The notes: a model not told the origin generated them from the letters alone. 64,000 nucleotides of DNA from Chthoniobacter flavus Ellin428 (GCF_000173075.1 NZ_ABVL01000003.1:310001-374000); one strand, 5' to 3'; counted from the stretch's first letter, positions 17,383-26,365 are shown. Program-made: numbers and translations.

Positions 17383-18624
17383 GGGGTTGTCTCGCGGAGC
17401 AGTGCGGGGTTGGATGACCCAGCCGATCTCCGGGCGAAGGGTCAAGGTGGCTTGATCCTGGGCTACGCCGACGAAGCCGCCAAGCAACTCCATCTCGAGC
17501 TCTTCCCAGAGATAGGTCCAGACAAATGGGGCCCGGGCCAGCCCGCTGGGAAAAGCTCCGGGCGATGGGTTATGATGGTAACAGAGCGGGGCATCCCATT
17601 CTCCGGCGAGGAGCCGTTGAAGTTTCTCGCCTCCCTCGATCAGCCAGGCATTTTCTTCCGTGGCGTCGCCCTGAGCGTCCTTGAAATAGGGGAAGAATGC
17701 GGCGATCCAGCCGGTGACTGCGGCGCCGCCGCTGATGCTTTGGAACTTATAAATCGACTCCCAAAAAGTGGGGCGGACCTCTCCGCGCGACGCGGCGACA
17801 AACTCCTGGAGGACGGGCTGGAGCGGGATTAACCACCACTCGAGGTCGAACGTGCTGAAAGCCTGGGCCCGCTCGGCCAGCGCCTGCCAGTCCTCCGGAG
17901 TCCCCTCGAGGGTGATGGCCGGAATGCCGCAGAGGGTCTCGAGCTCATAGTCGAAGTAACTATGCACCGCGTCGAGGAGCACGATCTCCGCGGCGAGGCG
18001 TTCGTTCGCACCGGTCGTCGAGAACCGCGGCAGGAAAAGATCGTGTGTCGTACCGATGTACTCTCGCACCTCGGCTGAGAATTCATCAATCACTCCGTCC
18101 CACAAGTTATCCGGCGAACCTTTGATGAATTCGTCCCTGCGTACCTTGATCTTGAGTTTTCCTTTGTGCTGCACGAGCTGGGGACGCAGAATTTCGGCTT
18201 GGGCGTTGACGTGGTGCGCCACGCCCTGGCAGAGAAGCAGCCAGATCATGTCGGGCGAGAGGCACAAGGGACGATGATCGGTGAAGCTATGATGGAGTGC
18301 GGCCACGACGGGATGCCCCTGGACCCCGGCGATGAGCCGATGATGATAGCGCGAACAAGCCTCGATGGCACCGGTCGAGTCCGCTTCGCGCGCTTTGACG
18401 ACGGCGAGCTTCTGCCGGAGCGACTGCAGCCAATCCGCAGTCTGCTGCGGCACGTGGCCCGTGAGTCCCTCGAAGGTTCCGATTTGCTCCTCCAGGCGGT
18501 CGCGCTTACTTCGGAGCGGCGCGTGGAGCAGAAAGTCGATGGCTCGCCGATAGGGTAACTCCGGCAAGAGCTCGGTCGCCGGAGTTACTGGCGAGACCGC
18601 GAACGTGGTGGTTGGTTCATTCAT
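17377..18624 (-). CDS. DUF4419 domain-containing protein, 415 aa
   Basis: Known family without defined function, found in bacteria and fungi. Signature segments are present: LSPDMIWLLLCQGVAHHVNA (about residues 122-141), RFSTTGANERLAAEIVLLDA (about 200-219), YELETLCGIPAITLEGTPED and SGGAAVTGWIAAFFPYF in the last third. No signal peptide. The Met at 18624 gives the normal start; the open frame above it (to 18720) lacks a ribosome-binding site and runs through spacer. It is the largest gene of the cassette-like array, and its stop is inside a GCGTAAC core. Confidence 0.85.
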   Translation of the reverse strand: MNEPTTTFAVSPVTPATELLPELPYRRAIDFLLHAPLRSKRDRLEEQIGTFEGLTGHVPQQTADWLQSLRQKLAVVKAREADSTGAIEACSRYHHRLIAGVQGHPVVAALHHSFTDHRPLCLSPDMIWLLLCQGVAHHVNAQAEILRPQLVQHKGKLKIKVRRDEFIKGSPDNLWDGVIDEFSAEVREYIGTTHDLFLPRFSTTGANERLAAEIVLLDAVHSYFDYELETLCGIPAITLEGTPEDWQALAERAQAFSTFDLEWWLIPLQPVLQEFVAASRGEVRPTFWESIYKFQSISGGAAVTGWIAAFFPYFKDAQGDATEENAWLIEGGEKLQRLLAGEWDAPLCYHHNPSPGAFPSGLARAPFVWTYLWEELEMELLGGFVGVAQDQATLTLRPEIGWVIQPRTAPRDNPA

Positions 18625-18744
18625 GTGGCTTTGGACGGTTCTCGCCGCGAATACTGCCGAAGAGAGCTTATGTGGCCGGCACCGGGACGCTCCGCCCGGG
18701 TAGGCGAAAAATCGAGCCAAAATGCGGCTACCGCGCTCTGCCGT

Positions 18745-18918
18745 TTACGAGCCGGGTGAGACAGGACCGGCGGGAAGAATAGCCTCACGCACCTCCGGCG
18801 CCACGAGGATTTGGCTCCCGGCGGGGACCTCATCATCGGTGCGGTCGGTCAGCCACAGGGCGATTCTCCAGCGCTCTTCGGCGGGAACCTCCGGGTCGCG
18901 GATATTCAGGTGAGTCAT
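18745..18918 (-). CDS. Small hypothetical protein, 57 aa or longer
   Basis: The frame reads MTHLNIRDPEVPAEERWRIA, then LWLTDRTDDEVPAGSQILVA and PEVREAILPAGPVSPGS. GC-rich third positions suggest real coding, and this continues upstream of the Met to about 18980, where no normal start is available before the previous gene's stop. Either the start is unusual or the gene lost its 5' end when neighbouring DNA was exchanged. No family recognised. Confidence 0.35.
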   Translation of the reverse strand: MTHLNIRDPEVPAEERWRIALWLTDRTDDEVPAGSQILVAPEVREAILPAGPVSPGS

Positions 18919-18959
18919 GTTGATCTGCGCCGTGGCCTCCAGCTCTTGACCATCGGCTC

Positions 18960-18991
18960 CCGGTCCGTTCGCCTGCAGCGCATGATCAGGC
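18960..18991 (-). other. attC-like 5' half-site (R''-L'')
   Basis: Minus-strand reading GCCTGATCATGCGCTGCAGG followed by CGAACGGACC. The TGA in the core is the stop codon of the 126-aa membrane gene. GCGCTGCAGGCGAAC matches the half-site at 16663 (GCGTTGCAGGCGAAC). A matching L'-R' half toward 18640 was not found. Confidence 0.5.
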
Positions 18992-19366
18992 GACTTTGGC
19001 CTCGGATTTCGACGGGAGTGTGAAGGCAATGACACTGAGAAGAAAGCCAAGCAATGCGACAATGCAGATCGCCTTGGGGCCTTGCAGCCCGTAGATCAGC
19101 ACAAAATCCGAATCGATACCCCCCCGCACATAGGCCTGCACCGCCACCAGGGCTTTTATCACGGAGTAGAGTGTCGCGGTGACGGGGCCGGTCATGAGCA
19201 AGGCAAGATCGCGGGGAATCCGTGTTGGCTGCAAGCGGAAGCATCCTCGAATTCGCGAGATGAGAAGCCACAAGGTGCAGGTGACAGAGGCAACGATGAC
19301 CAACAACCCCACCGGCCCCTCCTCTCGAAATAACTGGAACAAATTGGGTTCGAATTGCTCTTCCAT
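18986..19366 (-). CDS. Hypothetical membrane protein, 126 aa, cassette-like gene
   Basis: Unrecognised. From MEEQFEPNLFQLFREEGPVG, the protein has hydrophobic segments VGLLVIVASVTCTLWLL, a middle segment near LYSVIKALVAVQAYV and a C-terminal AICIVALLGFLLSVIAFTL, then a short basic tail. Start 19366 was chosen because it lies 13 bases after an attC-like core; a longer frame reads through that site. It is flanked on both sides by half-sites. Confidence 0.6.
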   Translation of the reverse strand: MEEQFEPNLFQLFREEGPVGLLVIVASVTCTLWLLISRIRGCFRLQPTRIPRDLALLMTGPVTATLYSVIKALVAVQAYVRGGIDSDFVLIYGLQGPKAICIVALLGFLLSVIAFTLPSKSEAKVA

Positions 19367-19378
19367 ATGGGTGCGCTC

Positions 19379-19542
19379 AGTCAACGCCCCCAAGCTCGGC
19401 GACTGCGGCGGAACGGCCGAGGCGGCGGTGTACGGGACAAGTGGAGCTCGGTCCATGGGCGAGCCAGGACTGCTGCGTTGGGGGTGCTTTGGGGAGCACA
19501 GGCATGACGGCCGGAGCAGTTTCGCAGCGCATTGCTAGGCGT
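19379..19542 (-). other. attC-like recombination site, complete
   Basis: Minus strand: R'' GCCTAGC (overlapping the TAG stop of the 163-aa gene), then AATGCGCTGCG (L''), a 125-base variable middle, CGCAGTCGCCGAGCTTGGGG (L') and GTTGACT (R'). L'' GCGCTGCG pairs with the complement of L' (GCGACTGCG) leaving one extra base, the extrahelical-base arrangement known from attC sites. At about 164 bases it is longer than most sites. The best single candidate of the array. Confidence 0.55.
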
Positions 19543-20026
19543 TGCGGGTGTCATCGGAGCGACGTTCAACTGCATCGAAGACTCGCATCATCCTCTCGTG
19601 GTGCTCGCGCTCCATATCGGACATCGCCTGAGGGTCGCGCTCCACGGGGACAAACGATCCCCGCTCCTGGATGACCTCGATCGACACGCGGAGCAATTGT
19701 TGAAAGGTGCCGATCATCGATGCCTTCCGTTTCCCGGGTGGTTCGTGACCCGCAGCGCGGTGGTATGCCTCCCACCGAGCCAGGTATGGATCGACAAGCT
19801 TTCGCAGCTCTTCTGGTTCGGGGGCTATCGAGAGCATCCGGCGATCGTGGAGGGCAAAGAGCATCTCGATACGCACAAACAACTCTGCAATCTCTTCGTC
19901 GTCATACTCATGGGCGCGTGGATGAACCAGCAACTTGAGAATCCGTTGCGTCAATGCGGTGGAGATCTCGGCGAGAAGGTCTCCCGCGCCATCGTTGTCT
20001 AGGTTGTCGTCACCTTCTGCGCCCAT
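19535..20026 (-). CDS. Hypothetical protein, 163 aa, cassette-like gene
   Basis: Unrecognised cytoplasmic protein: acidic N-terminus, then mostly helical (AEISTALTQRILKLLVHPRA, EEIAELFVRIEMLFALHD, SMIGTFQQLLRVSIEVIQER) and an acidic-basic C-terminus with many Glu, Arg and His residues. The start at 20026 follows a GTTAGGC core (20057-20063) by about 30 bases, and the TAG stop overlaps an R''-like core. Both support a cassette gene. Confidence 0.65.
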   Translation of the reverse strand: MGAEGDDNLDNDGAGDLLAEISTALTQRILKLLVHPRAHEYDDEEIAELFVRIEMLFALHDRRMLSIAPEPEELRKLVDPYLARWEAYHRAAGHEPPGKRKASMIGTFQQLLRVSIEVIQERGSFVPVERDPQAMSDMEREHHERMMRVFDAVERRSDDTRNA

Positions 20027-20050
20027 TTTCGTCGGATGTCAGTTTTGCGT

Positions 20051-20076
20051 AGCGACGCCTAACGTAAAGTAGGCGA
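20051..20076 (-). other. attC/attI-like core GTTAGGC
   Basis: Minus-strand reading CGCCTACTTTACGTTAGGCG then TCGC. GTTAGGC at 20057-20063 is a perfect match to the integron R' core; the surroundings form a near-palindrome. It is the outermost (upstream) site of the array; beyond it begins the tandem repeat region rather than another gene or an integrase. Confidence 0.5.
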
Positions 20077-20295
20077 CAGGGTGTCGCGGAAAAAAGCGGT
20101 GGGGTGTCGTATCATCCGTCCGATCACCGAGAGAGGGCCAAAGCGAAACGACACCATGGCGGATATTGCAGTCTCTGGCGACCGGCGAGACAAGTGGAAA
20201 CTGCTTCGCCCTCATTCTCCCCCCCAATCCCGTCCACGATAGCGGGGCAGGCTCACCTCCTTTTCGTAACGAGGGGATGGCTGGAAATGCCCGCA

Positions 20296-21340
20296 TCGGG
20301 GACGGGTAATTCGGCAAATTCTGCAATTTCAACAGGGCTTCCCCCCGCGGAGTGGGTAAAAGGTGCGGTCCCTCATGGCAGCAGGTCTTTCAAGTGCGGC
20401 GCGGCGCCGGGTTGAATGGCTGTGCAATCGCTCAGATCCTTCACGGGTTCATTTCGGGTTGAGGCGGTGAAGGTGACTGGGATTGCCGTATGGGTAGCGT
20501 CACCGTCCAGTGGGACTCCATGGAATACACTGGGACGATCATGGATTGGCATTGGATCATCTTCCCGGCTCGAGAGAATTTTCGGTGCGGCCGGTCATAG
20601 CAGCACGCAATTCGGCAAATTCTGCAATTTCTGCAAATTCTGCAGGGCTCCCCCCGCGAAGGCGGATCAACCTGCCGTCGCTCCTGGCAGCAGGTCTTCT
20701 GCAAATTCTGCAATTTCTGCAGGGCTCCCCCCGCGGAGCGGATCAAAGGTGCGGTCGGTCATGGCAGTAGGTCTTTCAAGTGCGGCCCGGCGCCGGGTTG
20801 AATGGGTGTGCGATCGTTCATATCCTTCACGGGTTCATTCGGGTTGAGGCGGTAAAGGGGATTGGGAACTGCCGCCTGGGAAGCGTCACCGTCCAGTGGG
20901 ACTCCATGGAATACATTGGGACGATTGTGAATAGGCATTGGATCATCTTCCCGGCTCGAAAGACTGAAGGAAACCACTTCGCCCTTCCCGGGCTCATCTC
21001 ACCATTTCCCGGGTTGGGGGGTATGCAGAAATTGCCACCCGCCCGCCAAGCGGCGGCATCGGGGACGGGTAATTCGGCAAATTCTGCAATTTCAACAGGG
21101 CTCCCCCCGCGGAGCGGATCAAAGGTGCGGTCGGTCATGGCAGCAGGTCTTTCAAGCGCGGCGCGTCGCGGGGTTGAATGGGGGTGCCATCGTTCTGATT
21201 CCTTTACAGGTTCATTCCGGGTTGAGGCGGTAAAGGGGATTGGGAACTGCCGCATGGGAAGCGTCACTGTCCAGTGGGACTCCATGGAATACATTGGGAC
21301 GATTGTGAATAGGCATTGGATCATCTTCCCGACCCGGTAG
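20296..21340 (+). repeat. Noncoding tandem repeat array, about 380-bp period
   Basis: Three imperfect direct copies, anchored by GGTGCGGTC at 20362, 20748 and 21124 (spacing 386 and 376). Each copy runs: AATTCTGCAATTTC-type segment, CCCCCCGCGGAG, a GGCAGYAGGTCTTTCAAG segment, a CGGGTTGAGGCGGT segment, CCAGTGGGACTCCATGGAAT, and ends near GCATTGGATCATCTTCCCG. Between copies 1 and 2 are extra partial units of the AAATTCTGCA kind. Reading frames across the copies are not preserved consistently. No start-stop structure or family is recognisable, so I treat it as noncoding. Confidence 0.8.
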
Positions 21341-21463
21341 GTCGAAGGGGACCGCTTCACTCTCCCGGACTCACTTCCCCACTCCCGGGTGGGGGGGTAT
21401 GCCGAATTTGCAGAAATTGCAGAATTTCGATCTGGAAGCTGCGTCCGGCAGGCAAAAGCACGG

Positions 21464-21493
21464 CTATCCACTATCCACCCTCAACTATCAACT
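21464..21493 (+). repeat. Degenerate CTATCAA/CTATCCA short repeat
   Basis: CTATCCACTATCCACCCTCA followed by ACTATCAACTT. The same arrangement recurs at 63653-63683. It stands 150 bases before the reductase gene; the DNA between 21341 and 21644 holds nothing else recognisable. Confidence 0.55.
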
Positions 21494-21644
21494 TCTTCCC
21501 CCCGCCGTGTCCAATTGTGGTCACCGAAGCCCCTCATTCATCCCACTTTAGGTCCATTCGACCATCTCCTCTGTCATACACCGGACAAATGCCTTGCCAT
21601 TACGCGCGGCTTCCTTACATTTTCGCCCCTTCTTTTTAAAGCCG

Positions 21645-23300
21645 ATGATCGATATTCAACCCAATTTCGCCGCCGTTAAGCAAGGCCTCATCCCCCTCAC
21701 CCCGCAGGAGAAGATGAAGCTCGAGAAAGACGGTCTCGATGTCATTCACGACATCTATCGCTATGCGAAGACCGGGTTCGCTTCCATCAGCCCGGACGAT
21801 TTCGATCGCATGAAATGGTATGGCGTTTACCGCCAGAAGCCGAAGGATTCGGGCTATTTCATGATGCGCGTGCGCGTTCCCGGCGGCCGGCTCACGGTGG
21901 CCCAGGCGGCGGCGCTCAATGAAATCACGGAGCGGTTTGCCCATGGGTTCTGCGATATCACGACGCGCACGACGATCCAGTTTCACTGGCTGCAGATCGA
22001 GGATATCCCGGCGATTTTCTCCATCCTCCACGAGGTGGGGATGAATACCAGCGGCGCTTGCGGCGACATCGGCCGCAACGTGGTGGGTTGCCCGGTGGCA
22101 GGCATCGATCCGAATGAAATCCTCGACGGCACGCCGCAGTTGCTCGAGGTGAATCACGCGATCGAGAACAACCGCGAATTTTCCAATCTGCCGCGCAAAT
22201 ACAAGATCAGCGTGAGCGGGTGCTGCATTCACTGCGCGCAGCCGGATATCAATTGCACGGGCGTCTTCGGCCTGAAGCGCGTGGTCAATGGCCAGGAAGA
22301 GCGCGGCTATGGCATCAAGATCGGCGGCGGCCTGAGCTCGGCGCCGAAGCTGGCCAAGATGGTGCCGGTGTTCATCAAGCCGGAACAGGTCTGGCCGGTG
22401 GTGGAAGCAGTGAGCAAGATTTTCCGCGACGACGGCTATCGCCTGAAGCGCAACAATGCGCGCTTCAAGTTCCTCGTCGAAGACTGGTGGAAGCTGGGCG
22501 GCGGCGAAAATGGCGGCGGCGAATATCTCGCTGAGAAGATCGAGGAACGCCTCGGCTTCAAGCTGGAGCGGCACACGGATTTCGAGGTGGTGAAGGATCA
22601 GGAGACCGATCACCTCGGCGTGCACAAGCAGAAGCAGGAAGGCCTCTACTGGGTGGGCGTGTGCTTCCCCGGCGGTCGCGTGCGCAACCGTGCGCTGGGC
22701 CACGTGAGCAAGCTGGCCGCGAAGTATTGCGCGCCCGGGCAGGAGCCGGTCCGCCTCACGAACAAGCAGAATTTGCTGATCGTCAACGTGCCCGAGGCGA
22801 ATCTGCCGGGGCTGAAGGCGGAGCTCGACGCGCTGGGCTACGACTACCAGCCGAGCAATTTCCGCAAGGGTTGCGTGAGCTGCACGGGCATCGAGTTCTG
22901 CAATCTCGCGGTGTCGGAGACGAAGAACCGCATGCTCGAGCTCATCGGCCAGTTGGAGACGCAATCGGGCTGGTACAAGGGCAAGATCCGGATTCATTTC
23001 AGCGGCTGCCCGTCGAGCTGCGGCCAGCATCAGATCGCCGATATCGGCTTCCGCGGCGCGCGGACGAAGGTGAACGGCGAGATGGTGGATGCCTTCGACG
23101 CGTTCATCGGCGGCCGGCTCGGCCACAACCGCCGTTTCAACGATCTACTGAAGGGCAAGATCATCGCCAAGGACGTGCATCTGTTCATCGACAAGCTGCT
23201 GAAGGTCTACGAAGCGAAGAAGCAGGGCGAAGAGACGTTCGCCGACTTCACCGATCGCGTGCCGAAGGACGAGATCCTCACGGCGCTGGATTGGAAGTAA
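21645..23300 (+). CDS. Siroheme-dependent nitrite/sulfite reductase, 551 aa
   Basis: Reduces nitrite to ammonia or sulfite to sulfide with six electrons, probably from ferredoxin, using coupled siroheme and 4Fe-4S centres. The two half-domains of the family are present (VPGGRLTVAQAAALNEI and FPGGRVRNRALGHVSKLAAK mark the two ferrodoxin-like halves). The cluster ligands are C413-X5-C419 (CTGIEFC) and C455-X3-C459 (CPSSC). Length is normal. The start at 21645 (MIDIQPNF) was taken; 17 codons further upstream are unlikely to be translated. Whether it is NirA or a sulfite reductase cannot be decided from sequence alone, and no neighbouring nitrate or sulfate genes help. Confidence 0.93.
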   Translation: MIDIQPNFAAVKQGLIPLTPQEKMKLEKDGLDVIHDIYRYAKTGFASISPDDFDRMKWYGVYRQKPKDSGYFMMRVRVPGGRLTVAQAAALNEITERFAHGFCDITTRTTIQFHWLQIEDIPAIFSILHEVGMNTSGACGDIGRNVVGCPVAGIDPNEILDGTPQLLEVNHAIENNREFSNLPRKYKISVSGCCIHCAQPDINCTGVFGLKRVVNGQEERGYGIKIGGGLSSAPKLAKMVPVFIKPEQVWPVVEAVSKIFRDDGYRLKRNNARFKFLVEDWWKLGGGENGGGEYLAEKIEERLGFKLERHTDFEVVKDQETDHLGVHKQKQEGLYWVGVCFPGGRVRNRALGHVSKLAAKYCAPGQEPVRLTNKQNLLIVNVPEANLPGLKAELDALGYDYQPSNFRKGCVSCTGIEFCNLAVSETKNRMLELIGQLETQSGWYKGKIRIHFSGCPSSCGQHQIADIGFRGARTKVNGEMVDAFDAFIGGRLGHNRRFNDLLKGKIIAKDVHLFIDKLLKVYEAKKQGEETFADFTDRVPKDEILTALDWK

Positions 23301-23341
23301 GGGCGCGGGCCTTGGCAGCGACATCGCCTCTCGAGGGCGTG

Positions 23342-23395
23342 TGCTTGTAGCGACGCTTTATGAGCGTCGGTGGCATGCTGTAGCAGCGCTCTATA
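23342..23395. repeat. Small intergenic hairpins
   Basis: CGACGCTTTATGAGCGTCG is a short perfect stem (CGACGCT with AGCGTCG around the loop), followed by the related CAGCGCTCTATAAGCTG. They lie downstream of the reductase gene. No T-run follows. Confidence 0.5.
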
Positions 23396-23399
23396 AGCT

Positions 23400-23800
23400 G
23401 ACCTTTGGCCCGCATCTTAGTTGGTGCCACCGAGTCAGATCTGGCGATGCAGCAGCCTGTCCCGGAGGGACAAAGGAATTTAGCCGGTGCGCAAGTCTGT
23501 GAGCTTCAAGCGAACAGGCGCAGCCACCGGATATCCATTCCTCCACGGGTCCGCCCTGAAGGGGCGGAGGAAACTCTCCCCATCGAAGGATTCCCGCGCC
23601 ACCTCCGGGGCGCATCCATATGAGGGACGTGTTCCGGGGGTGTCGCTCGCAAGCTCGCTCGGTCCCCGAGGCGGAGGAAGGGAACAGAGGCGTTGGTGGG
23701 TGGGCGAGCAGGCTAAAATCCTTTGTCCCTCCGGGACAACCTGCCTCTGCACCGCAACGACTCGGACGCGTCCGCCAAGATTTGAGTCAAGATCAGGTCA
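23400..23800. repeat. Dispersed composite repeat, inverted copy
   Basis: The reverse complement of segment 2 at 8525-8760 occupies about 23400-23625, and the reverse complement of segment 1 (8281-8355) follows at about 23630-23760. Shared landmarks include GGATATCC, CCTGAAGGGGCGGAGG and CTGTCCCGGAGGGAC. A short TTGAGTCAAGATCAGGTCA at 23783 matches GGTCAAGATCAGGTCA near 8744. No gene is supported in this region. Confidence 0.7.
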
Positions 23801-23877
23801 CAGACCACTGCCACAGGCCACCATCCCGAAGCTCGAAGCTTTTAGGGTTTCGCGGATTGCGATAGTCTCGACGCCTT

Positions 23878-24777
23878 ATGACGCGTTCCCCTATTGCCTT
23901 CCCCCTGGCCGTCCTGACTTTGAGTCTCACCCTCGGCTTCGCACCAAACGGGTTCGCCGGCGACCCCGCGGTCGTCGCGGCGCTTCAAGCCAAAGGCGCG
24001 CAGGTGACCGAGACTGCGGGTGAAATCACCGGGCTCGCTTTCAAGGATAACAAGGGGTTGACGGACGCGGACTATCGGCAGATTCGCGGGCTCGATCACT
24101 TGAAGATGCTGGGGTGCGGCGCGGGATTGGATGACGCCGGGTTGAAGGCGCTGGCGGGATTGCCCGCGCTGGAGCAGTTGTCCACGAATGGGATGACCGC
24201 GTCGGACGAAGGCGTACGCACGCTGGCCGCCTGCAAGGCATTGCGCAGCATCGCGTTCTTTCATCCGGGCAAGAGCTTCACCGGGACCGGCCTCGCGGCG
24301 CTGGCGGCGATTCCGAATCTGGAGCGGCTCACGGTCGCTGGCTCGACGGAATTCGGCGATGACGGCCTCGCCGCGGTTGCGCAGATCGCCCATCTCAAGG
24401 AATTCCGGACCTGGCACGCGGGAGCGACGGTCGAAGGCATCCGCAAACTGCAGGCGTTGAAGGAACTCAAGTCGTTGACCATCGGCCAGCGCCTGGCCAA
24501 CAAGCCGCCGGTGATGGTTTCCGACGACACGGTCGCCGCCGTCGCGGGAATGCCTTCCCTGGAAATGCTGAGTCTGCAGGAAGCGCGGTTGACCCTGCCG
24601 GCGCTCGGCAAATTGAAACAGCTCCCGAATCTCAAACGCCTGACGCTCGATGGCATCGACATCCCTGAGGCACAGATCGCCGAACTGCGGCAAGAGTTGC
24701 CGAAAGCGGACATCAAGTGGACCGCGCCCAACGAAGCCGCCCGCAAGCGCATCGACGGTCTTTTTGGCGCCCGATAG
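23878..24777 (+). CDS. Exported leucine-rich-repeat protein, 299 aa
   Basis: A predicted secreted protein: signal peptide through about residue 27 (FPLAVLTLSLTLGFAPNGFA), then a run of cysteine-poor LRRs of the F-box/planctomycete kind (DHLKMLGCGAGLDDAGLKAL, PNLERLTVAGSTEFGDDGLA and others) to about residue 275. Such solenoids usually mediate protein binding. No transmembrane helix besides the signal. Transcription is in the direction of GNAT and larB, but a 97-base gap separates them. Confidence 0.8.
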   Translation: MTRSPIAFPLAVLTLSLTLGFAPNGFAGDPAVVAALQAKGAQVTETAGEITGLAFKDNKGLTDADYRQIRGLDHLKMLGCGAGLDDAGLKALAGLPALEQLSTNGMTASDEGVRTLAACKALRSIAFFHPGKSFTGTGLAALAAIPNLERLTVAGSTEFGDDGLAAVAQIAHLKEFRTWHAGATVEGIRKLQALKELKSLTIGQRLANKPPVMVSDDTVAAVAGMPSLEMLSLQEARLTLPALGKLKQLPNLKRLTLDGIDIPEAQIAELRQELPKADIKWTAPNEAARKRIDGLFGAR

Positions 24778-24874
24778 GGCGGCCAACGGGGGTGCGGGAC
24801 ACGATTTTTGGCGAATGTTCCACACCACCCTTTCCAGTACGGTAAAATTGTGCGATAAGCCCGGCGTTTTGCCC

Positions 24875-25348
24875 ATGGATGAAGAGCCTCACATCGAGCA
24901 AGCGACGCTGGAAGACCTGCCGCAGCTCACCGATCTCCTGTTTGACCTGTTCACGCAGGAGGCCGATTTCGTGCCCAATCGCGCCAAGCAGATGCGCGGC
25001 CTGCGACTCATCCTGGAGCAACCGAATCGCGGGCGCATTTTCGTCCTGCGGCAGAACGGGATGATCCTCGGGATGATCAACCTGCTCTTCACGATCAGCA
25101 CGGCGGAGGGCGGCTTTGTCGTCCTGCTCGAGGATGTGATCGTGCATCGCGACCATCGTGGCGTGCGCTTCGGCGACAAGTTGCTTCAGCACGCGATCGA
25201 GTATGCGAAGAAGAAGGATTTTCAGCGGATCACCTTGCTCACGGACCGGCTCAACGCGGACGGCCAGCGCTTCTTCAAGGCACACGGTTTCACCGAGTCG
25301 CACATGGTGCCGATGCGCTTGATCCTGAACACGTCAGCCAGCGCCTAG
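24875..25348 (+). CDS. GNAT-family N-acetyltransferase, 157 aa
   Basis: Predicted to transfer an acetyl group from acetyl-CoA to a small molecule or protein amine; the substrate is unknown. The core shows the family order: an early helix (LEDLPQLTDLLFDLFTQEAD), a strand with RIFVLRQNGMILGMINLLF, the acetyl-CoA loop VIVHRDHRGVRFGDKLLQHA (the R-x-x-G-x-G/A type motif) and a final GFTESHMVPMRLIL. Start 24875 was chosen; an in-frame Met 20 codons earlier is possible. Its stop is 3 bases before larB, indicating translational coupling. Confidence 0.88.
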   Translation: MDEEPHIEQATLEDLPQLTDLLFDLFTQEADFVPNRAKQMRGLRLILEQPNRGRIFVLRQNGMILGMINLLFTISTAEGGFVVLLEDVIVHRDHRGVRFGDKLLQHAIEYAKKKDFQRITLLTDRLNADGQRFFKAHGFTESHMVPMRLILNTSASA

Positions 25349-25351
25349 GAA

Positions 25352-26038
<687 letters not shown>

Positions 26039-26066
26039 TTGGAGGGCGCTGCTTCGTCCCAAGCAT

Positions 26067-26334
26067 TACCCGGATTTAATCCGAGGGCGGCCCTCCCCTC
26101 GCGGTCATTCTGAGCGGAGCGCTCGCGGGCCAGTGGGGAGCGCGCAGTCGAAGAACCCCGTCGAACAACCAGCGATGTTCGCCGGTTGTTCGTCCGGTGT
26201 TAGCCCCCAATCCCATGGCTATGTCGCTGGTTGTTCAGCCGGGTTCTTCGACTGCGTGCCCACCCCCTTCGCCCTCGGGCACTGCGCTCAGAATGACCGC
26301 GTGGAGGGAGCCGCGTTCGGATTAAATGCGGGTA
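26067..26334. repeat. Large intergenic fold-back element, 268 bp
   Basis: Two arms of about 110 bases are imperfectly complementary: left TACCCGGATTTAATCCGAGG ... CGGTCATTCTGAGCGGAG ... GAAGAACCCCGTCGAACAAC, right the inverse ... GTTGTTCAGCCGGGTTCTTC ... CTCAGAATGACCG ... CGGATTAAATGCGGGTA. Between them is a short loop around GTGTTAGCCCCCAATCCC. This fills the gap between larB and the next gene; no ORF is supported. Confidence 0.75.
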
Positions 26335-26365
26335 AAGATCAGGGTGGAGCACCGCCCTCCAGATC

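Noticed and set aside
20416..20847. Small proteins encoded by the tandem array
   Set aside because: Frames shift between copies, no ribosome-binding sites, and both strands are equally open. Repeated peptides simply mirror the DNA repeat.
20296..21340. Possible CRISPR array
   Set aside because: Repeat units are hundreds of bases, imperfect, with no short constant repeat and no unique spacers; no cas gene is near.
21636..23126. A 496-codon open frame opposite the nitrite/sulfite reductase
   Set aside because: The plus-strand reductase has all cluster Cys and the expected length; the reverse frame is Ala/His/Arg-rich without a family.
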